Shown here piece after piece: positions 14,834 through 24,060 of a stretch of DNA of 38,217 nucleotides (its first letter is position 1; each line of letters starts with the position of its first letter). The notes beneath the pieces are model-generated. The model searched no databases, was not told the origin of the DNA, and saw only the letters and a list, made by a program, of their open reading frames with translations. The stretch comes from UBA1443 sp964445745 (GTDB lineage: Bacteria; Omnitrophota; Omnitrophia; Omnitrophales; Aquincolibacteriaceae). The stretch is taken from contig CAYULU010000016.1 in assembly GCA_964445745.1 (NCBI GenBank), forward strand, positions 1 to 38,217. The letters run 5' to 3'. A program made the translations under genes and the position numbers.

Positions 14834-17383
14834 ATGCATCTTTTTTCTTTTTCCCCAAAGTGGGCGATTTTTCTGGTGATCGGAATTCTCGCTATTTTTT
14901 TCCGCACTTATTCACTCCATGGCGGGCCTTTTATGATGTTTCGCGACTCAGAAACTATGGCTCGCGAACTTATCGACCGGGAGATGAGAGTTCAGATCGG
15001 GAGTGCGTTAGAAAAAAAAGCTCCGGGAATTTCCGATCTCGACAAAAAATCTTGGGTGGATCATCAGCTCAGGAATCTTACGGAGTCAGGGGCTGATGAG
15101 GGCTACGTGACGGCGGTAAAAAGATCGGCCAGCCTCATTGACCGCGCCCGTAAGGAAAATTGGGTAGGTCCCCGTTATTTACTTGAGGCGGATCCCTATC
15201 ATTACCTTTATCAGGTGGAAAGAATTCTTGCGGATGGATTTCTTGCGGAGAATTTTAGGAGCGGACGATATTTCCATCCATTGATGCGGGCTCCGCAAGG
15301 CCATTGGGGAGAAGCCTTGCTTCACCCTTATGTGGGGTTATTTACCTACCGTTTGTTTCGGTGTCTTGATCCGGGGGTTTCTTTGGTAAGGGCTCTTGGT
15401 TTTGTCCCGCTGGGTTTGACGCTCCTGATTTTGATCGGATACGGAGTGCTGGGGAAAGGGTTTGGTTTTGATTGGAAGGAAAATGCGTTTGGGATGCTGA
15501 CCTTGGCCTTATCGCCGATTTTTATCCAGAGAAGTGCTTTAGGTTGGTTTGACACGGATCCTTATAATTGTTTCTTCCCAATCCTTATATTGTTTTGCAT
15601 GATACAAAGTTTTCGTCAACCAAAGTATTTCTGGGCAGGTGTATGGGGCGCCGGTTTTTTGACGGCACTTTATGGATATTTTTGGAATGGGTGGCTTTTT
15701 ATTTTTCCGCTCGTCTCGGCAAGTATTTTGGTGAGTACGGTTCTTTTGGTGTTGCTACGAAGATCTCAATCTTGCACTTTGGCAAGGACGGCTTGTTGCT
15801 TTGTGGCTCTGTATTTGACGATCAGCGGATTTTTTTTATTGATCTTTTGGTCGCCTGAGAGGTTGTGGGGGATGGCGCAGATGGCCTCGACCTTGCTGGG
15901 ACAGTTTGCGTTGGCGGAGTTCGATATCTGGCCCAATGTTTTTTTGACGGTGGGTGAAGCCGGGGGAATTACGCTGAAGAAGCTTATTTTTCTGACCGGC
16001 AATTATGTTACGTTTGCCATTGCCCTCATCGGTTGTTTGTTAGAGGGTTGGAAATCTTTCCGGCGTGATGATATTTTTCGTCAATTCCGTTACCTTTTTT
16101 TGTTGAGCTTCAGTCTTCCGCTATTTTTTATTTCTCTAAAAACCGAGAGATTTTCTCTTCTTTTTGTTCTGCCGTTGGCACTTTTTGTCAGTTTTGGAGT
16201 AGCCCGAATTGCGGAGTCTGCTGACTGTTTGTGGCGGCGGGTCAAAAATTTCCGGTATCCCCGAGGGGGTGGGGCTCAAAGATTTGCAACACACCTTTTA
16301 CTTTGGGTGGTGTTCCTCCCGCTGATGTTATTGACCGCTCACGTTGTTGCTCGAAATATTACACCGATTATGGATGATATTTGGAATGACGCGATGATGG
16401 AGTTGCGTGAAAAGACAACTCATGATTCGATTATCAATAGTTGGTGGCCGCCCGGGCACTTCATTACGGGACTTGCACACCGGCGCGTGACGGTTGATGG
16501 AGGAAGCCAACATTTTCATGTTTCGTACTGGATGGCCCGTGCTCTGATGGCTGAAAATGAGCGAGAGTCCGCCGGGATTTTTCGCATGCTTAACCTGAGC
16601 GGAGAGGAGGCCCTTCTTTTTCTGACGGAACGGGGAATGGAGGTTCCCGATGCGGTTGATTTGCTGTTAAAGATAGTCTGTCTGGGGCGCACTGAGGCGT
16701 TATTGGAACTTCCATCTTCCATGACGGAAGAGCAGAAAGAAGCACTTCTTGATCGCACCCACGGAAAGGGTGAACTCCCTCCCTCGTATGTCCTTGTTTA
16801 CGATGATCTCGTTACACAAAATCTCGCGGTGAGCACTATGGCCCAGTGGGACTTCAGAAAGGCGATGGAAATTCGTGAAGAGCGACGCGCGCGTAGCCCC
16901 GGACTTATGGGTTTTTTTGATAATAATGCCCTCGCGAGTTATACGCAGGATTTTGTGAAAGCTTCGGGCGAATTTGCTAAATATACCGCTGCGGCAAAAC
17001 TGGATCGACGGGAAGGTTCCATTCTCCTTTTTTCTAATGGGGTGGCTGTGAATTTCACATCTCAAGATGCGGTGATCTTTTTACCCGAAAAAAAAGACCG
17101 TGTAAGGCCGGCAAGTCTGTTCTATCTTGACGAGAGCCGGTTGGTTGAAAAAATCTATCCCGACAAGGGGATTGATGTCTCAGTCCTTTATTTCGAGGAG
17201 GAAGGTACCTTCTATTGCGTGATTGCGGATGCCAGGTTGTTCCGCTCGCTTTTGTTCAGGCTTTATTATCTCAGGGCGCGGGGGCTGGATTATTTTAAGC
17301 CGGTTGTGGAAAAAGGGACTTTGGAGAAAGGGACAGTCGTTCGAATTTTTGAGCTTAATCGCGACCAATTTTCGAACGGTTGA
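14834..17383 (+). CDS. STT3-family oligosaccharyltransferase (PglB/AglB type) with a variant WWPPG motif
   Basis: A GT-C enzyme expected to transfer a lipid-linked glycan to protein asparagines on the outer face of the inner membrane. The first loop has E-A-D120-P-Y, equivalent to the metal-binding aspartate of PglB. The second acidic motif is GWF-D240-T-D242-P. About a dozen hydrophobic helices fill residues 10-30 and 190-520. A soluble C-terminal domain follows. The signature WWDYG is replaced by W537-W-P-P-G541, followed by a conserved VDGGSQH. The first outer loop is about 80 residues longer than usual. The 849 residues otherwise fit the family. It sits 129 bases after the TPR gene, inside the secretion operon. 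The start has only a weak TTGAG upstream. Confidence 0.88.
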   Translation: MHLFSFSPKWAIFLVIGILAIFFRTYSLHGGPFMMFRDSETMARELIDREMRVQIGSALEKKAPGISDLDKKSWVDHQLRNLTESGADEGYVTAVKRSASLIDRARKENWVGPRYLLEADPYHYLYQVERILADGFLAENFRSGRYFHPLMRAPQGHWGEALLHPYVGLFTYRLFRCLDPGVSLVRALGFVPLGLTLLILIGYGVLGKGFGFDWKENAFGMLTLALSPIFIQRSALGWFDTDPYNCFFPILILFCMIQSFRQPKYFWAGVWGAGFLTALYGYFWNGWLFIFPLVSASILVSTVLLVLLRRSQSCTLARTACCFVALYLTISGFFLLIFWSPERLWGMAQMASTLLGQFALAEFDIWPNVFLTVGEAGGITLKKLIFLTGNYVTFAIALIGCLLEGWKSFRRDDIFRQFRYLFLLSFSLPLFFISLKTERFSLLFVLPLALFVSFGVARIAESADCLWRRVKNFRYPRGGGAQRFATHLLLWVVFLPLMLLTAHVVARNITPIMDDIWNDAMMELREKTTHDSIINSWWPPGHFITGLAHRRVTVDGGSQHFHVSYWMARALMAENERESAGIFRMLNLSGEEALLFLTERGMEVPDAVDLLLKIVCLGRTEALLELPSSMTEEQKEALLDRTHGKGELPPSYVLVYDDLVTQNLAVSTMAQWDFRKAMEIREERRARSPGLMGFFDNNALASYTQDFVKASGEFAKYTAAAKLDRREGSILLFSNGVAVNFTSQDAVIFLPEKKDRVRPASLFYLDESRLVEKIYPDKGIDVSVLYFEEEGTFYCVIADARLFRSLLFRLYYLRARGLDYFKPVVEKGTLEKGTVVRIFELNRDQFSNG

Positions 17384-17443
17384 GTCGGGCGTGAAAGGAG
17401 TTTTTAAATCAGACGAAATGAACAGCAGAAAGCGAGGGCTTTT

Positions 17444-17776
17444 ATGAACCAACGAATGGTTGTTGTCTTGAGTGGGATGACCCTGTTTTTTTTACTGTCA
17501 TCGGGGGCGCTATTGGCGGACAATTACGTTTCAGACAAAGACGAGTCCGTAAAAAAAATGGGAGTTGCCTGGAATATTGCAGAGGACAGGAAGATCGCCA
17601 ATTATGCCGGTATTTACCAGCCCGAGGGTCTGGATATCTACATGAAACGTCACTTTGATCTGTTTACTGCCAAGCTTGACCAACTGAGTTTGGAAATTAA
17701 CCAGCTCCAAAAAAAGGTGGACAGTCTGATGGTAAAAGGGACGGGAGTCGTGGCTTCTTCGGGACAGAAGTCCTGA
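17444..17776 (+). CDS. Small exported coiled-coil protein, unknown function
   Basis: A 110-residue protein with a signal peptide (cleavage probably after LLA near residue 25). A central part follows with WNIAEDRKIANYAGIYQPEGLD, then a short heptad-like helix (LDQLSLEINQLQKKVDSL) near residues 72-92. A GAGGG ribosome site lies 5 bases before the ATG. It is placed between the oligosaccharyltransferase and gspK, so it may be a secretion accessory part or a secreted substrate. I do not recognise the family. Confidence 0.75.
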   Translation: MNQRMVVVLSGMTLFFLLSSGALLADNYVSDKDESVKKMGVAWNIAEDRKIANYAGIYQPEGLDIYMKRHFDLFTAKLDQLSLEINQLQKKVDSLMVKGTGVVASSGQKS

Positions 17777-17878
17777 GTCTTTTTCTAAGGTGGATTTTCA
17801 GAAATAGTGAGCACAGACGGGAAAATACGAAGTTTGCTGAAAATGGTATGATCGAAGTATGAGAGGAAAAAAGACCGA

Positions 17879-18964
17879 ATGAAAATGATGAAGAGGTGGA
17901 TAGCACCTTGTCATAAACAACCTGGTGCGCAAAGCGGCTCAGAGGGGAGTATTCTCGTGGTCTCTTTTTTTGCGCTTGCCCTTCTTGTGATGTTTATGAC
18001 GACGGTGGGCTATGTTGTCCGCCAGAAATTTCAGGTGGTATCGCGGCTGGATACCCGCCAGAAGTTGCGCTATATCGGGGATGCAGGCGTGCAAAAGGCG
18101 AGACATGTTTTGTGGATACACCGTGAGCGTCATTCTTCTTATGACTCCCTAAGTCAAAGCTGGAGCCGGAACGAGCCGGATTTTAAGGATGTTAATGTCG
18201 GTGATGGTTTTTTTTCCATTTATCGGTCAGAAGATTTTTCCCCCAAGGATGAGGTTTTAAGCAAGGAGACCCCAGTGTATGGTCTTGTCGATGAGGAAAG
18301 TAAGATCAATATCAATACTGTTCGCTCGACGGACATATTGAGGAGGCTTTTCCGCGAATCTACGGGTTTGCCGGATGGCGAGGTTGACGCATGGGTTGAT
18401 TCTTTAGAGGACTGGATCGATGAAGATAACGATACGCGTTCATTGGGTGCCGAGGGCCGTTACTATCGGGGTTTAAATCCATCCTATCTTCCTCGAAACG
18501 GAACGCTGGCGACCCTCGCAGAATTGCAATGGGTTAAAGGAATCACCCCTGAGATTTATCAGAAAATGAAACCGTATATTACACTCCATAGTTCCGGACA
18601 AGTAAATTTGAATACGGCTTCGGAACCGGTCCTTTCTGCGCTGGGCTTTATTCCTTCGCTGATTGATAAAATTAAAGGCTATCGTTCAGGGAGAGATGGT
18701 TTGGTCGGAACGGAAGATGACCAGTCGTTTGATGATGTGTCGACTGCGGTGCAACAGCTTGCTAATGAGGGGTATTTGAGTGATAATGAACGCGCGAATT
18801 TCGATGCTGTGGTCCAGTCGGGATTTCTTTCGGTTAAATCCCAGTTTTTTACCGCCCAGGTTCTCGCCAGGTTGGAGCATAAAAAACAAGCGCTGAGGGT
18901 TGTGGCAACTTTTGATGAAAGGGGAATGATTAAACGGTGGGAAGAAACATTCGTTGGCTCCTGA
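17879..18964 (+). CDS. gspK: Minor pseudopilin GspK
   Basis: A 361-residue prepilin with a leader ending near Gly23, then SILVVSFFALALLVMFMTTVGYVV; the usual glutamate at mature position 5 is missing, as is normal for GspK. The globular part has the GspK pattern: YGLVDEESKININT near residue 140, an acidic DWIDEDNDTRSLGAE loop (calcium site in homologues) and a helix-hairpin-helix-like GQVNLNTASEPVLSAL near 240. It caps the pseudopilus with GspI and GspJ. It is separated from gspG-J by five genes (gspL, gspM, the TPR gene, the transferase gene and the small secreted gene), which is unusual. GAGAGG precedes the ATG. Confidence 0.92.
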   Translation: MKMMKRWIAPCHKQPGAQSGSEGSILVVSFFALALLVMFMTTVGYVVRQKFQVVSRLDTRQKLRYIGDAGVQKARHVLWIHRERHSSYDSLSQSWSRNEPDFKDVNVGDGFFSIYRSEDFSPKDEVLSKETPVYGLVDEESKININTVRSTDILRRLFRESTGLPDGEVDAWVDSLEDWIDEDNDTRSLGAEGRYYRGLNPSYLPRNGTLATLAELQWVKGITPEIYQKMKPYITLHSSGQVNLNTASEPVLSALGFIPSLIDKIKGYRSGRDGLVGTEDDQSFDDVSTAVQQLANEGYLSDNERANFDAVVQSGFLSVKSQFFTAQVLARLEHKKQALRVVATFDERGMIKRWEETFVGS

Positions 18965-20088
18965 TTACCGGATTATTGCTACTCGGCATCTTCCCGCTCA
19001 CGGCGCTTTTGGCCCAGGATGAGGGCGGATTGATTCCTGAACTCAAACTGTTTTCAAAAGCCCTGAGCGTTATTTGTGAAGCCTATCCCGGAGACGTGGC
19101 GGCTCGTGGGTTGTTCTACGAAGCGGTCAAGGGGATGATGAGCTCTCTGGACGATTTTTCAGAGTTTATTGACCCCGAGCGATACAAACTTCTTGAAATT
19201 CATATGCGAGGTGAATACGCAGGGATCGGTGCCATCCTTCAGATTGTTCAGGAACAGGTGACGGTTCGTGCTGTGGAACCCGGAAAGCCCGCGGATCAGG
19301 CTGGCCTTCGGGCGGGAGACGTGATCCTGAAAGTGGACGGGATTTCAGTTGATAAAAAATCAGTCGCTGAGGTTTCGGCTCTTTTGCGTGGTGGCGAGAA
19401 TACGCCGGTGGTACTGACCGTGCTTCGCAAGCCCGCGCTTGAACCTTTTGACATGACGATTCAGCGCCAAAAAATTCAGATCCCGGCGATCCAAGATGCG
19501 AGAATGATTGGAAAACACCTGGCGTACTTTCGTTTGACGGCTTGGCAGGATCACACGGTGGAGCAGGTTGACCAGGTTCTTAAAGATTTCAGACAAAACG
19601 GGATGAAAGCGCTGATTATTGATCTTCGGAATAATGACGGAGGGCTTCTTCCCCAAGCTGTGGCGCTGGCAGAACGTTTTTTAACACAAGGGAAAAAGGT
19701 CGTATCGGTTCAGAGTAAGATTCAGGAACAGAAAAAGGAGTACTTTGTTGCCGACAATGGTGAGTATAAGGAGATCGAATTGGTGGTATTGGTGAATGAA
19801 AAAAGTGCAAGTGCTTCTGAGGTTTTTTCCGCGGCGATGCAGGATCATCGGCGTGCCGTGATTGTTGGTGTAAAAACGTTCGGGAAAGGATCGGTTCAGT
19901 CTGTTATTCCACTTGATGATGTCAGCGGTATGAAATTGACCACGGCTCGTTATTTGACCCCTTCGGGACGGATGATTGACAAGATTGGATTGACCCCGGA
20001 TCGTGTGGTTATGAACGGTTCGGAGGGAGTTCCAGGGATGGATCACCAAACCCTGGAAGCGATTGCAGTTTTGAAAAATTATATGTGA
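18937..20088 (+). CDS. S41-family carboxy-terminal processing protease with PDZ domain
   Basis: A 383-residue exported protease. After a signal peptide (cleaved near LLAQ, residue 27) come an N-terminal helical segment, a PDZ domain (residues about 95-180, with VEPGKPADQAGLRAGDVILKVDG) and the S41 core. The catalytic dyad is Ser292 in KSAS-AS-E and Lys317 in TFGKGSVQ, spaced 25 residues apart exactly as in E. coli Tsp; Asp303 is also kept. It starts with GTG and overlaps gspK by 28 bases. Co-translation with secretion genes suggests trimming of periplasmic or secreted proteins. The substrate is not known. Confidence 0.92.
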   Translation: MGRNIRWLLITGLLLLGIFPLTALLAQDEGGLIPELKLFSKALSVICEAYPGDVAARGLFYEAVKGMMSSLDDFSEFIDPERYKLLEIHMRGEYAGIGAILQIVQEQVTVRAVEPGKPADQAGLRAGDVILKVDGISVDKKSVAEVSALLRGGENTPVVLTVLRKPALEPFDMTIQRQKIQIPAIQDARMIGKHLAYFRLTAWQDHTVEQVDQVLKDFRQNGMKALIIDLRNNDGGLLPQAVALAERFLTQGKKVVSVQSKIQEQKKEYFVADNGEYKEIELVVLVNEKSASASEVFSAAMQDHRRAVIVGVKTFGKGSVQSVIPLDDVSGMKLTTARYLTPSGRMIDKIGLTPDRVVMNGSEGVPGMDHQTLEAIAVLKNYM

Positions 20089-20098
20089 CGTTACGGAA

Positions 20099-20129
20099 AC
20101 GGTTGCGTATTTTTAACGCCCGTGTTTTT
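20099..20129 (+). terminator. Possible intrinsic terminator after the protease gene
   Basis: ACGG-TT-GCGT pairs with ACGC-CCGT across a 7-base AT loop, leaving a 2-base bulge, and is followed by GTTTTT. The stem is short, so it may be an attenuator before the last small gene rather than a full stop. Confidence 0.4.
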
Positions 20130-20176
20130 GCTTTAACTCGGGATCGATATTTCTTATAACCCAGGAGGAAGATTGT

Positions 20177-20680
20177 ATGAAGAAAAGGATTGGTTTAGTT
20201 GTATTAATCGTTGTGGCTGTTGCTGTTGGGAGTACCTGCTACGGTTTTTTGAACGTGAAATCTGACAAAACAGCGTTGAATACTACGGTAACGCCGCAAG
20301 GTGCCAGCCAGGGATCCGGGATCCCTTTTCCGGAAAAAATGAATCAACTAAGCCGGAACATGTCTTTATGGGAGAGATTGAGCCCGGAGGAAAAGGCGCA
20401 AGCCGTGGATGCGGTGATTGCCCTCTACAAGAACCGGGATAATATTGCCATTCTGAATTCCGGTGAGTTTTATGCCGGGAAAATTGATGAAACGATTAAG
20501 AGTAACCCTCCCGTTGCCAATATGGACATTATGACGCTGATGCGTATTCTTTCGATCATGGAATATGATTTTTACAACGGGCAGAATAAAGAAGAGCTTG
20601 CCCGCAACACTCTCGGCGACAAGGGGTATGAGGAAAATCAAATGCGCCGGAGAATGACGGCGATGTTTGGCGCCCGTTAG
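20177..20680 (+). CDS. Small exported protein, unknown function
   Basis: A 167-residue protein with an N-terminal signal sequence (MKKRIGLVVLIVVAVAVGSTCYG). The mature part is mostly helical and polar, with LWERLSPEEKAQAVDAVIALYKNRDNIAIL near residues 60-90 and a basic end. There is no clear lipobox around the single cysteine. A strong AGGAGG ribosome site lies just upstream. It is the last gene before a convincing terminator and is read with the secretion operon or from its own weak promoter. I do not recognise the family. Confidence 0.78.
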   Translation: MKKRIGLVVLIVVAVAVGSTCYGFLNVKSDKTALNTTVTPQGASQGSGIPFPEKMNQLSRNMSLWERLSPEEKAQAVDAVIALYKNRDNIAILNSGEFYAGKIDETIKSNPPVANMDIMTLMRILSIMEYDFYNGQNKEELARNTLGDKGYEENQMRRRMTAMFGAR

Positions 20681-20708
20681 TGGCGTTTGGGTTGCCCCGG
20701 AGGCAAGA

Positions 20709-20745
20709 AAGGCAGGTGTCTTTTTTGGACGCCTGCCTTTTTTAT
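20709..20745 (+). terminator. Intrinsic terminator ending the ATPase/secretion operon
   Basis: AGGCAGGTGTC pairs with GACGCCTGCCT (one T-G pair) around a 7-base loop, followed by a run of T. The convergent gene on the other strand ends at 20742, so the hairpin may serve both directions. Confidence 0.85.
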
Positions 20746-22160
20746 TGAGTTTGAGTCCGGGAGGCTAAGGTTTCGAAACTGAAGGCCAAGATGAGCGGAA
20801 CTGTGTGTAAAAGAAGACGTTCAAAGGCCGTTTGAATTTGCCATTCAAGGTTGTACGGGGATGTAAGAATGGCTACTGCGTATCCGAGGTTAACGAGTAA
20901 AAAGATTCCCACAGGAATCCATTTGTAGTGGGAACGGCCGTTTCTAAATCCTAGATAGAAAACGGCGACCAGGAAAAATCCCCATAAGCCGCGCCAGAGG
21001 GTAAACGACGTGACGCTTTTTCGGTAGGCATCGAGCAAAAGAAAGAGACGCTCCCATCCTGAAAAAAGAAGTGTTAGATAATCTTGGAGCGTGCGTCCTG
21101 ATCCGAGGTAGTCTCCGGTGGTCCCCAGAAATATTTTCAATACCAAAATGGCTAAGGCAGGAAGAGCCGCTCCGGACAGGAAACAGGAAAGCCATTGCAA
21201 GGACTGCTCCTTCAACTTCATTTTTTTAAAAAACAGGATTGTTGCTAAAAGGCAGATAAGCGACAGAATGAATAGGAGGCCCTCATTTTTTGTCCAAGCC
21301 GCGAGCCCCGACAAAAGTCCTGAAACCCTCCATAGATTTTCTTCCTTTTCACGAAGGGCGATGATAGCGGTTAAAGTCGCGCTTGCGATGAAGAATGATA
21401 AAGGGACGTCCGCATAGAAGTGTACCGCCCAAAAAAAACAGGGCCCGAGAACAAGAAAAAAAGCCCCCCCCAGGTAACCTGTGAACGCGGATACCGTCGA
21501 GGTTAAATACCAGATCAGGAGGAAAGCGCAGGAAAGGTAAAATCCAAAGGCGAGAAAGGGCGTCCAGAGCAATGCTTCCTTACCTAGGCAGAGCCAACCC
21601 CAGGCCAGGGAACCGGGTAAAAGAAGGGGATAATCCGGGTGCGTCCAAAAAAGATCGGGGGAAAAAAGATTTTGCCATTCTGCAGGTGCACGGAACATGA
21701 ATTTAGCTTTTAGTGCCCAGAAGTAGTAGGCGTCCCATCCGCCGAAAACATTGGTTGCAATTGTCAGGGAATAGAAATCGACTGTTTTGATGAGAATAAA
21801 AGCGAAAAGTAAAAAACCCGTCATCGTAAAGACTGTTTGGAGCCGGTCGGATTTTTGGGGCGAAAATAGTCCGATGGATTTTGTCCAGGATGCAAGACAG
21901 GTTGGCCGTAGGCTGGGTAGCAGTTTTTTAATCGAAAAAGTCATAATGCCAAAACCCGCGACAAGCGTGATCCACGTTGCGACCGAGGGAGCGATGAGAT
22001 AAGCGAAGAAAAGCAGAAGGGAACATACGCCATAGCCTATCGGGACGGAGACAGCGCACAGGAATAAAGTTTTTTTGGGAAACCGGGTATGCGGTAAAAA
22101 AGATGCGGCCAGCAGGCAACCAAGTAAAGGAGGAAAAATAAAGGCGGAGAAAAAAGTCAT
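20742..22160 (-). CDS. GT-C (GT39/ArnT-like) membrane glycosyltransferase
   Basis: A 472-residue polytopic protein with about 11-12 hydrophobic helices. The first long outer loop has FGGWDAYYFWALKAKFMF, a placement of Asp typical of GT-C enzymes that use polyprenyl-phosphate sugars. Later segments WTHPDYPLLLPGSLAW, HFYADVPLSFF and GLAAWTKNEGLLF are also typical of the GT39/PMT-like group. It probably adds a sugar to a lipid or surface glycan on the periplasmic side. The exact substrate cannot be read. Its ATG overlaps the stop of the upstream 154-residue gene by 4 bases, so the two are coupled. Confidence 0.8.
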   Translation of the reverse strand: MTFFSAFIFPPLLGCLLAASFLPHTRFPKKTLFLCAVSVPIGYGVCSLLLFFAYLIAPSVATWITLVAGFGIMTFSIKKLLPSLRPTCLASWTKSIGLFSPQKSDRLQTVFTMTGFLLFAFILIKTVDFYSLTIATNVFGGWDAYYFWALKAKFMFRAPAEWQNLFSPDLFWTHPDYPLLLPGSLAWGWLCLGKEALLWTPFLAFGFYLSCAFLLIWYLTSTVSAFTGYLGGAFFLVLGPCFFWAVHFYADVPLSFFIASATLTAIIALREKEENLWRVSGLLSGLAAWTKNEGLLFILSLICLLATILFFKKMKLKEQSLQWLSCFLSGAALPALAILVLKIFLGTTGDYLGSGRTLQDYLTLLFSGWERLFLLLDAYRKSVTSFTLWRGLWGFFLVAVFYLGFRNGRSHYKWIPVGIFLLVNLGYAVAILTSPYNLEWQIQTAFERLLLHTVPLILAFSFETLASRTQTQ

Positions 22161-22621
22161 GGTTGTTTGACGGCGATTGCCTTGCCGCTGGAGGGGCCTT
22201 GGATAATCCGGTAGTTTGTTTCATGGATGCGTTGCATAGCCATTGCGGTGTTTGAACAATAAATAATTGCGATGTGTTCGGATGGAAAGGGGGTTAGCAC
22301 AAGAGGCGCCAGGTGAGCTTGTGCGGCACAGAAAGTTTCCATGCGGGGGTCGTGTGGATCGTAGGGGATGTCCATGATAAAACTGACCTTTCCCGTTTTG
22401 GGTAAGGAAGGTTTAAATGAATCGAATTCAAACCCGGGAGCTTTGAATATAGCCGAATGTCCACTGAAAAGTAATCGGCGGAGAGGGTAAGCTTGTTGAG
22501 GTGCCGTGGGCAAGCGGGAGGTTATAACCAGCACAACAGCGATCCCGTAGAATATAACTTTCGCAATCCGCGTCCAAGACGGGAGGTTTTCTCGCTGTGC
22601 TTGTAATCTGTCTTTAAGCAT
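22157..22621 (-). CDS. Small membrane-anchored protein, unknown function
   Basis: A 154-residue protein with one N-terminal membrane helix (about residues 20-36, VIFYGIAVVLVI) and a soluble remainder carrying a few acidic and aromatic residues. No known motif stands out. It overlaps the GT-C gene by 4 bases, suggesting that it works with that enzyme, perhaps as an accessory or chain-length factor, which is inference. No clear ribosome site is visible upstream of the ATG. Confidence 0.65.
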   Translation of the reverse strand: MLKDRLQAQRENLPSWTRIAKVIFYGIAVVLVITSRLPTAPQQAYPLRRLLFSGHSAIFKAPGFEFDSFKPSLPKTGKVSFIMDIPYDPHDPRMETFCAAQAHLAPLVLTPFPSEHIAIIYCSNTAMAMQRIHETNYRIIQGPSSGKAIAVKQP

Positions 22622-22798
22622 AAAATTGTTCCCAGATGTAGTGAATCAAGTCTAAAAATTTAACGCAAAAAAAGTGCAAATTCCTATTGAAGGGAAACAA
22701 CGCTGGATTATATCGGTTTGATTTTGTCGCACAAGATTATTCTCGGGTTTTTCGGGATTATGGCTGGCGATGGGAAGGCCGGCGGGGAGCGTTACTCG

Positions 22799-23953
22799 CT
22801 ATCTCCAAAAGGTTGGTTTTTTTAGTGCGGCCATGATGAGCGAATCAACCAGGATCATCGTGAATACCGTAGCGGCGAGCGGATGCAGGAGCGCTACCAT
22901 CCGATGTGCGTGGACGATGGAGTGAGCTTTAAAAGCCGTGGCCAAGAGGATTCCGACAAGCAGGGCACCTGCAAAGAGTGCGACGTTATGACTCACCAGA
23001 AAGGGAAGTATGAGAAAGGGAAGGACGGAAAAGAAAAAGACGCTTAAGACGCACCGCAAGAGACGCCAGGAGTTTTGTTCAAAGGCGTGAAGATAAATTC
23101 TCCTCCAACCGCGCCAGAGGCTGTTGAATGAGTCATACATCCGTGTTCCGTAAATTTCCATCCCAAACGCGCAGAGGCCCCTTGCACCTGACTCTTTTGT
23201 TTTTTTCATCATTGCAAAGTCCTCGAGAAAGGCTTCTTTGAGGGCCTCATGCCCGCCAAGACCGAGGTAGTGGCTCTTGCGGACGAGAAGATATTGACCG
23301 TTTCCAAAAAAGATTTTTGATTTCGGATCGTTGATTTTCCGGACAGGGAACCAGAGGCCCATGTAGCCCATGGCGCAGGGTTGGATAAGGTTTTCCCAGA
23401 ACCCGTGGGTAAGACATCTTGGGAGAAGGGTTAAAAGATCCAGGGCCTCTTTTTCTGCATAGGCCACCGATGCATCGATGCTGCCGTGCTGATGGCGAGT
23501 GTCTGAATCTGTAAAAAGGAACCAGTCACCCGTGGCATGATTTTTCCCGAGATGAAGCGCGAAGTTTTTCCCTGTCCAGCCGTCAGGAGTTTTCGGAGTA
23601 TTCAGGTATTTCAAAAAGGGGGCAGTTTTCTTTTTTGAGAAAGAGTCTCCGTTTCCTGTGATTTCAAGAGCTCCTAATTCCTTGAGAATAATTTCAGTGC
23701 GATCTGACGAACAATTATTAATTACAATGATCTCGTCGCCCTCGCGGAGTTGTGCTAAAAGGGGCTTAATACAATCCGCAATATTTTTCTCTTCGTTTTT
23801 TGCCGGGATCAGAATCGATACAGAACCCGTTCGGGTGTTTTTGGGTGAGACTTGAAGCCTTGGCGCGTGGGCAAGTTCCGATAATGAGCGGAAACTGCGG
23901 TAAATCCATACGGCCAGGGCAGTGGTGATATAAAGCAGAAAGAACGTTTCCAT
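22799..23953 (-). CDS. Family 2 glycosyltransferase, membrane-anchored (CrtQ/HpnB-like)
   Basis: A 384-residue enzyme with one N-terminal helix, a GT-A catalytic domain and three C-terminal helices. The nucleotide-binding start is SVSILIPAKNEEKNIADCI, the metal motif is TDSDTRH, the acceptor loop has AFLEDFAMMKK, and WRRIYLHAF resembles the (Q/R)xxRW signature. The layout matches the CrtQ/HpnB group of lipid-linked glycosyltransferases. It leads the minus-strand cluster, 177 bases before the small membrane protein. No ribosome site lies upstream of the ATG, and the predicted promoter places the transcript start almost on it (see findings). Confidence 0.85.
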   Translation of the reverse strand: METFFLLYITTALAVWIYRSFRSLSELAHAPRLQVSPKNTRTGSVSILIPAKNEEKNIADCIKPLLAQLREGDEIIVINNCSSDRTEIILKELGALEITGNGDSFSKKKTAPFLKYLNTPKTPDGWTGKNFALHLGKNHATGDWFLFTDSDTRHQHGSIDASVAYAEKEALDLLTLLPRCLTHGFWENLIQPCAMGYMGLWFPVRKINDPKSKIFFGNGQYLLVRKSHYLGLGGHEALKEAFLEDFAMMKKTKESGARGLCAFGMEIYGTRMYDSFNSLWRGWRRIYLHAFEQNSWRLLRCVLSVFFFSVLPFLILPFLVSHNVALFAGALLVGILLATAFKAHSIVHAHRMVALLHPLAATVFTMILVDSLIMAALKKPTFWR

Positions 23954-23962
23954 AGATCCGCA

Positions 23963-23991
23963 AATCTAAACGAATGGTATGACCCGGTCAA
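23963..23991 (-). promoter_or_regulatory. Sigma-70-type promoter for the family 2 glycosyltransferase
   Basis: On the minus strand TTGACC (23991-23986), a 17-base spacer and TAGATT (23968-23963) form a good consensus match. Nine bases separate the -10 box from the ATG, so the transcript would be leaderless or nearly so. Confidence 0.55.
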
Positions 23992-24060
23992 GAAAAAGTA
24001 CGGCTTGGATACCCGTAGAACTAACTCCCGATTGACCGCGTGACACGAAAATGACTAGCA

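Noticed and set aside
20132..20160. A possible promoter (TTTAAC, 17 bases, TATAAC) before the small exported protein at 20177
   Set aside because: The -35 box is poor and the predicted transcript start would fall on the AGGAGG ribosome site, so the geometry does not work well.
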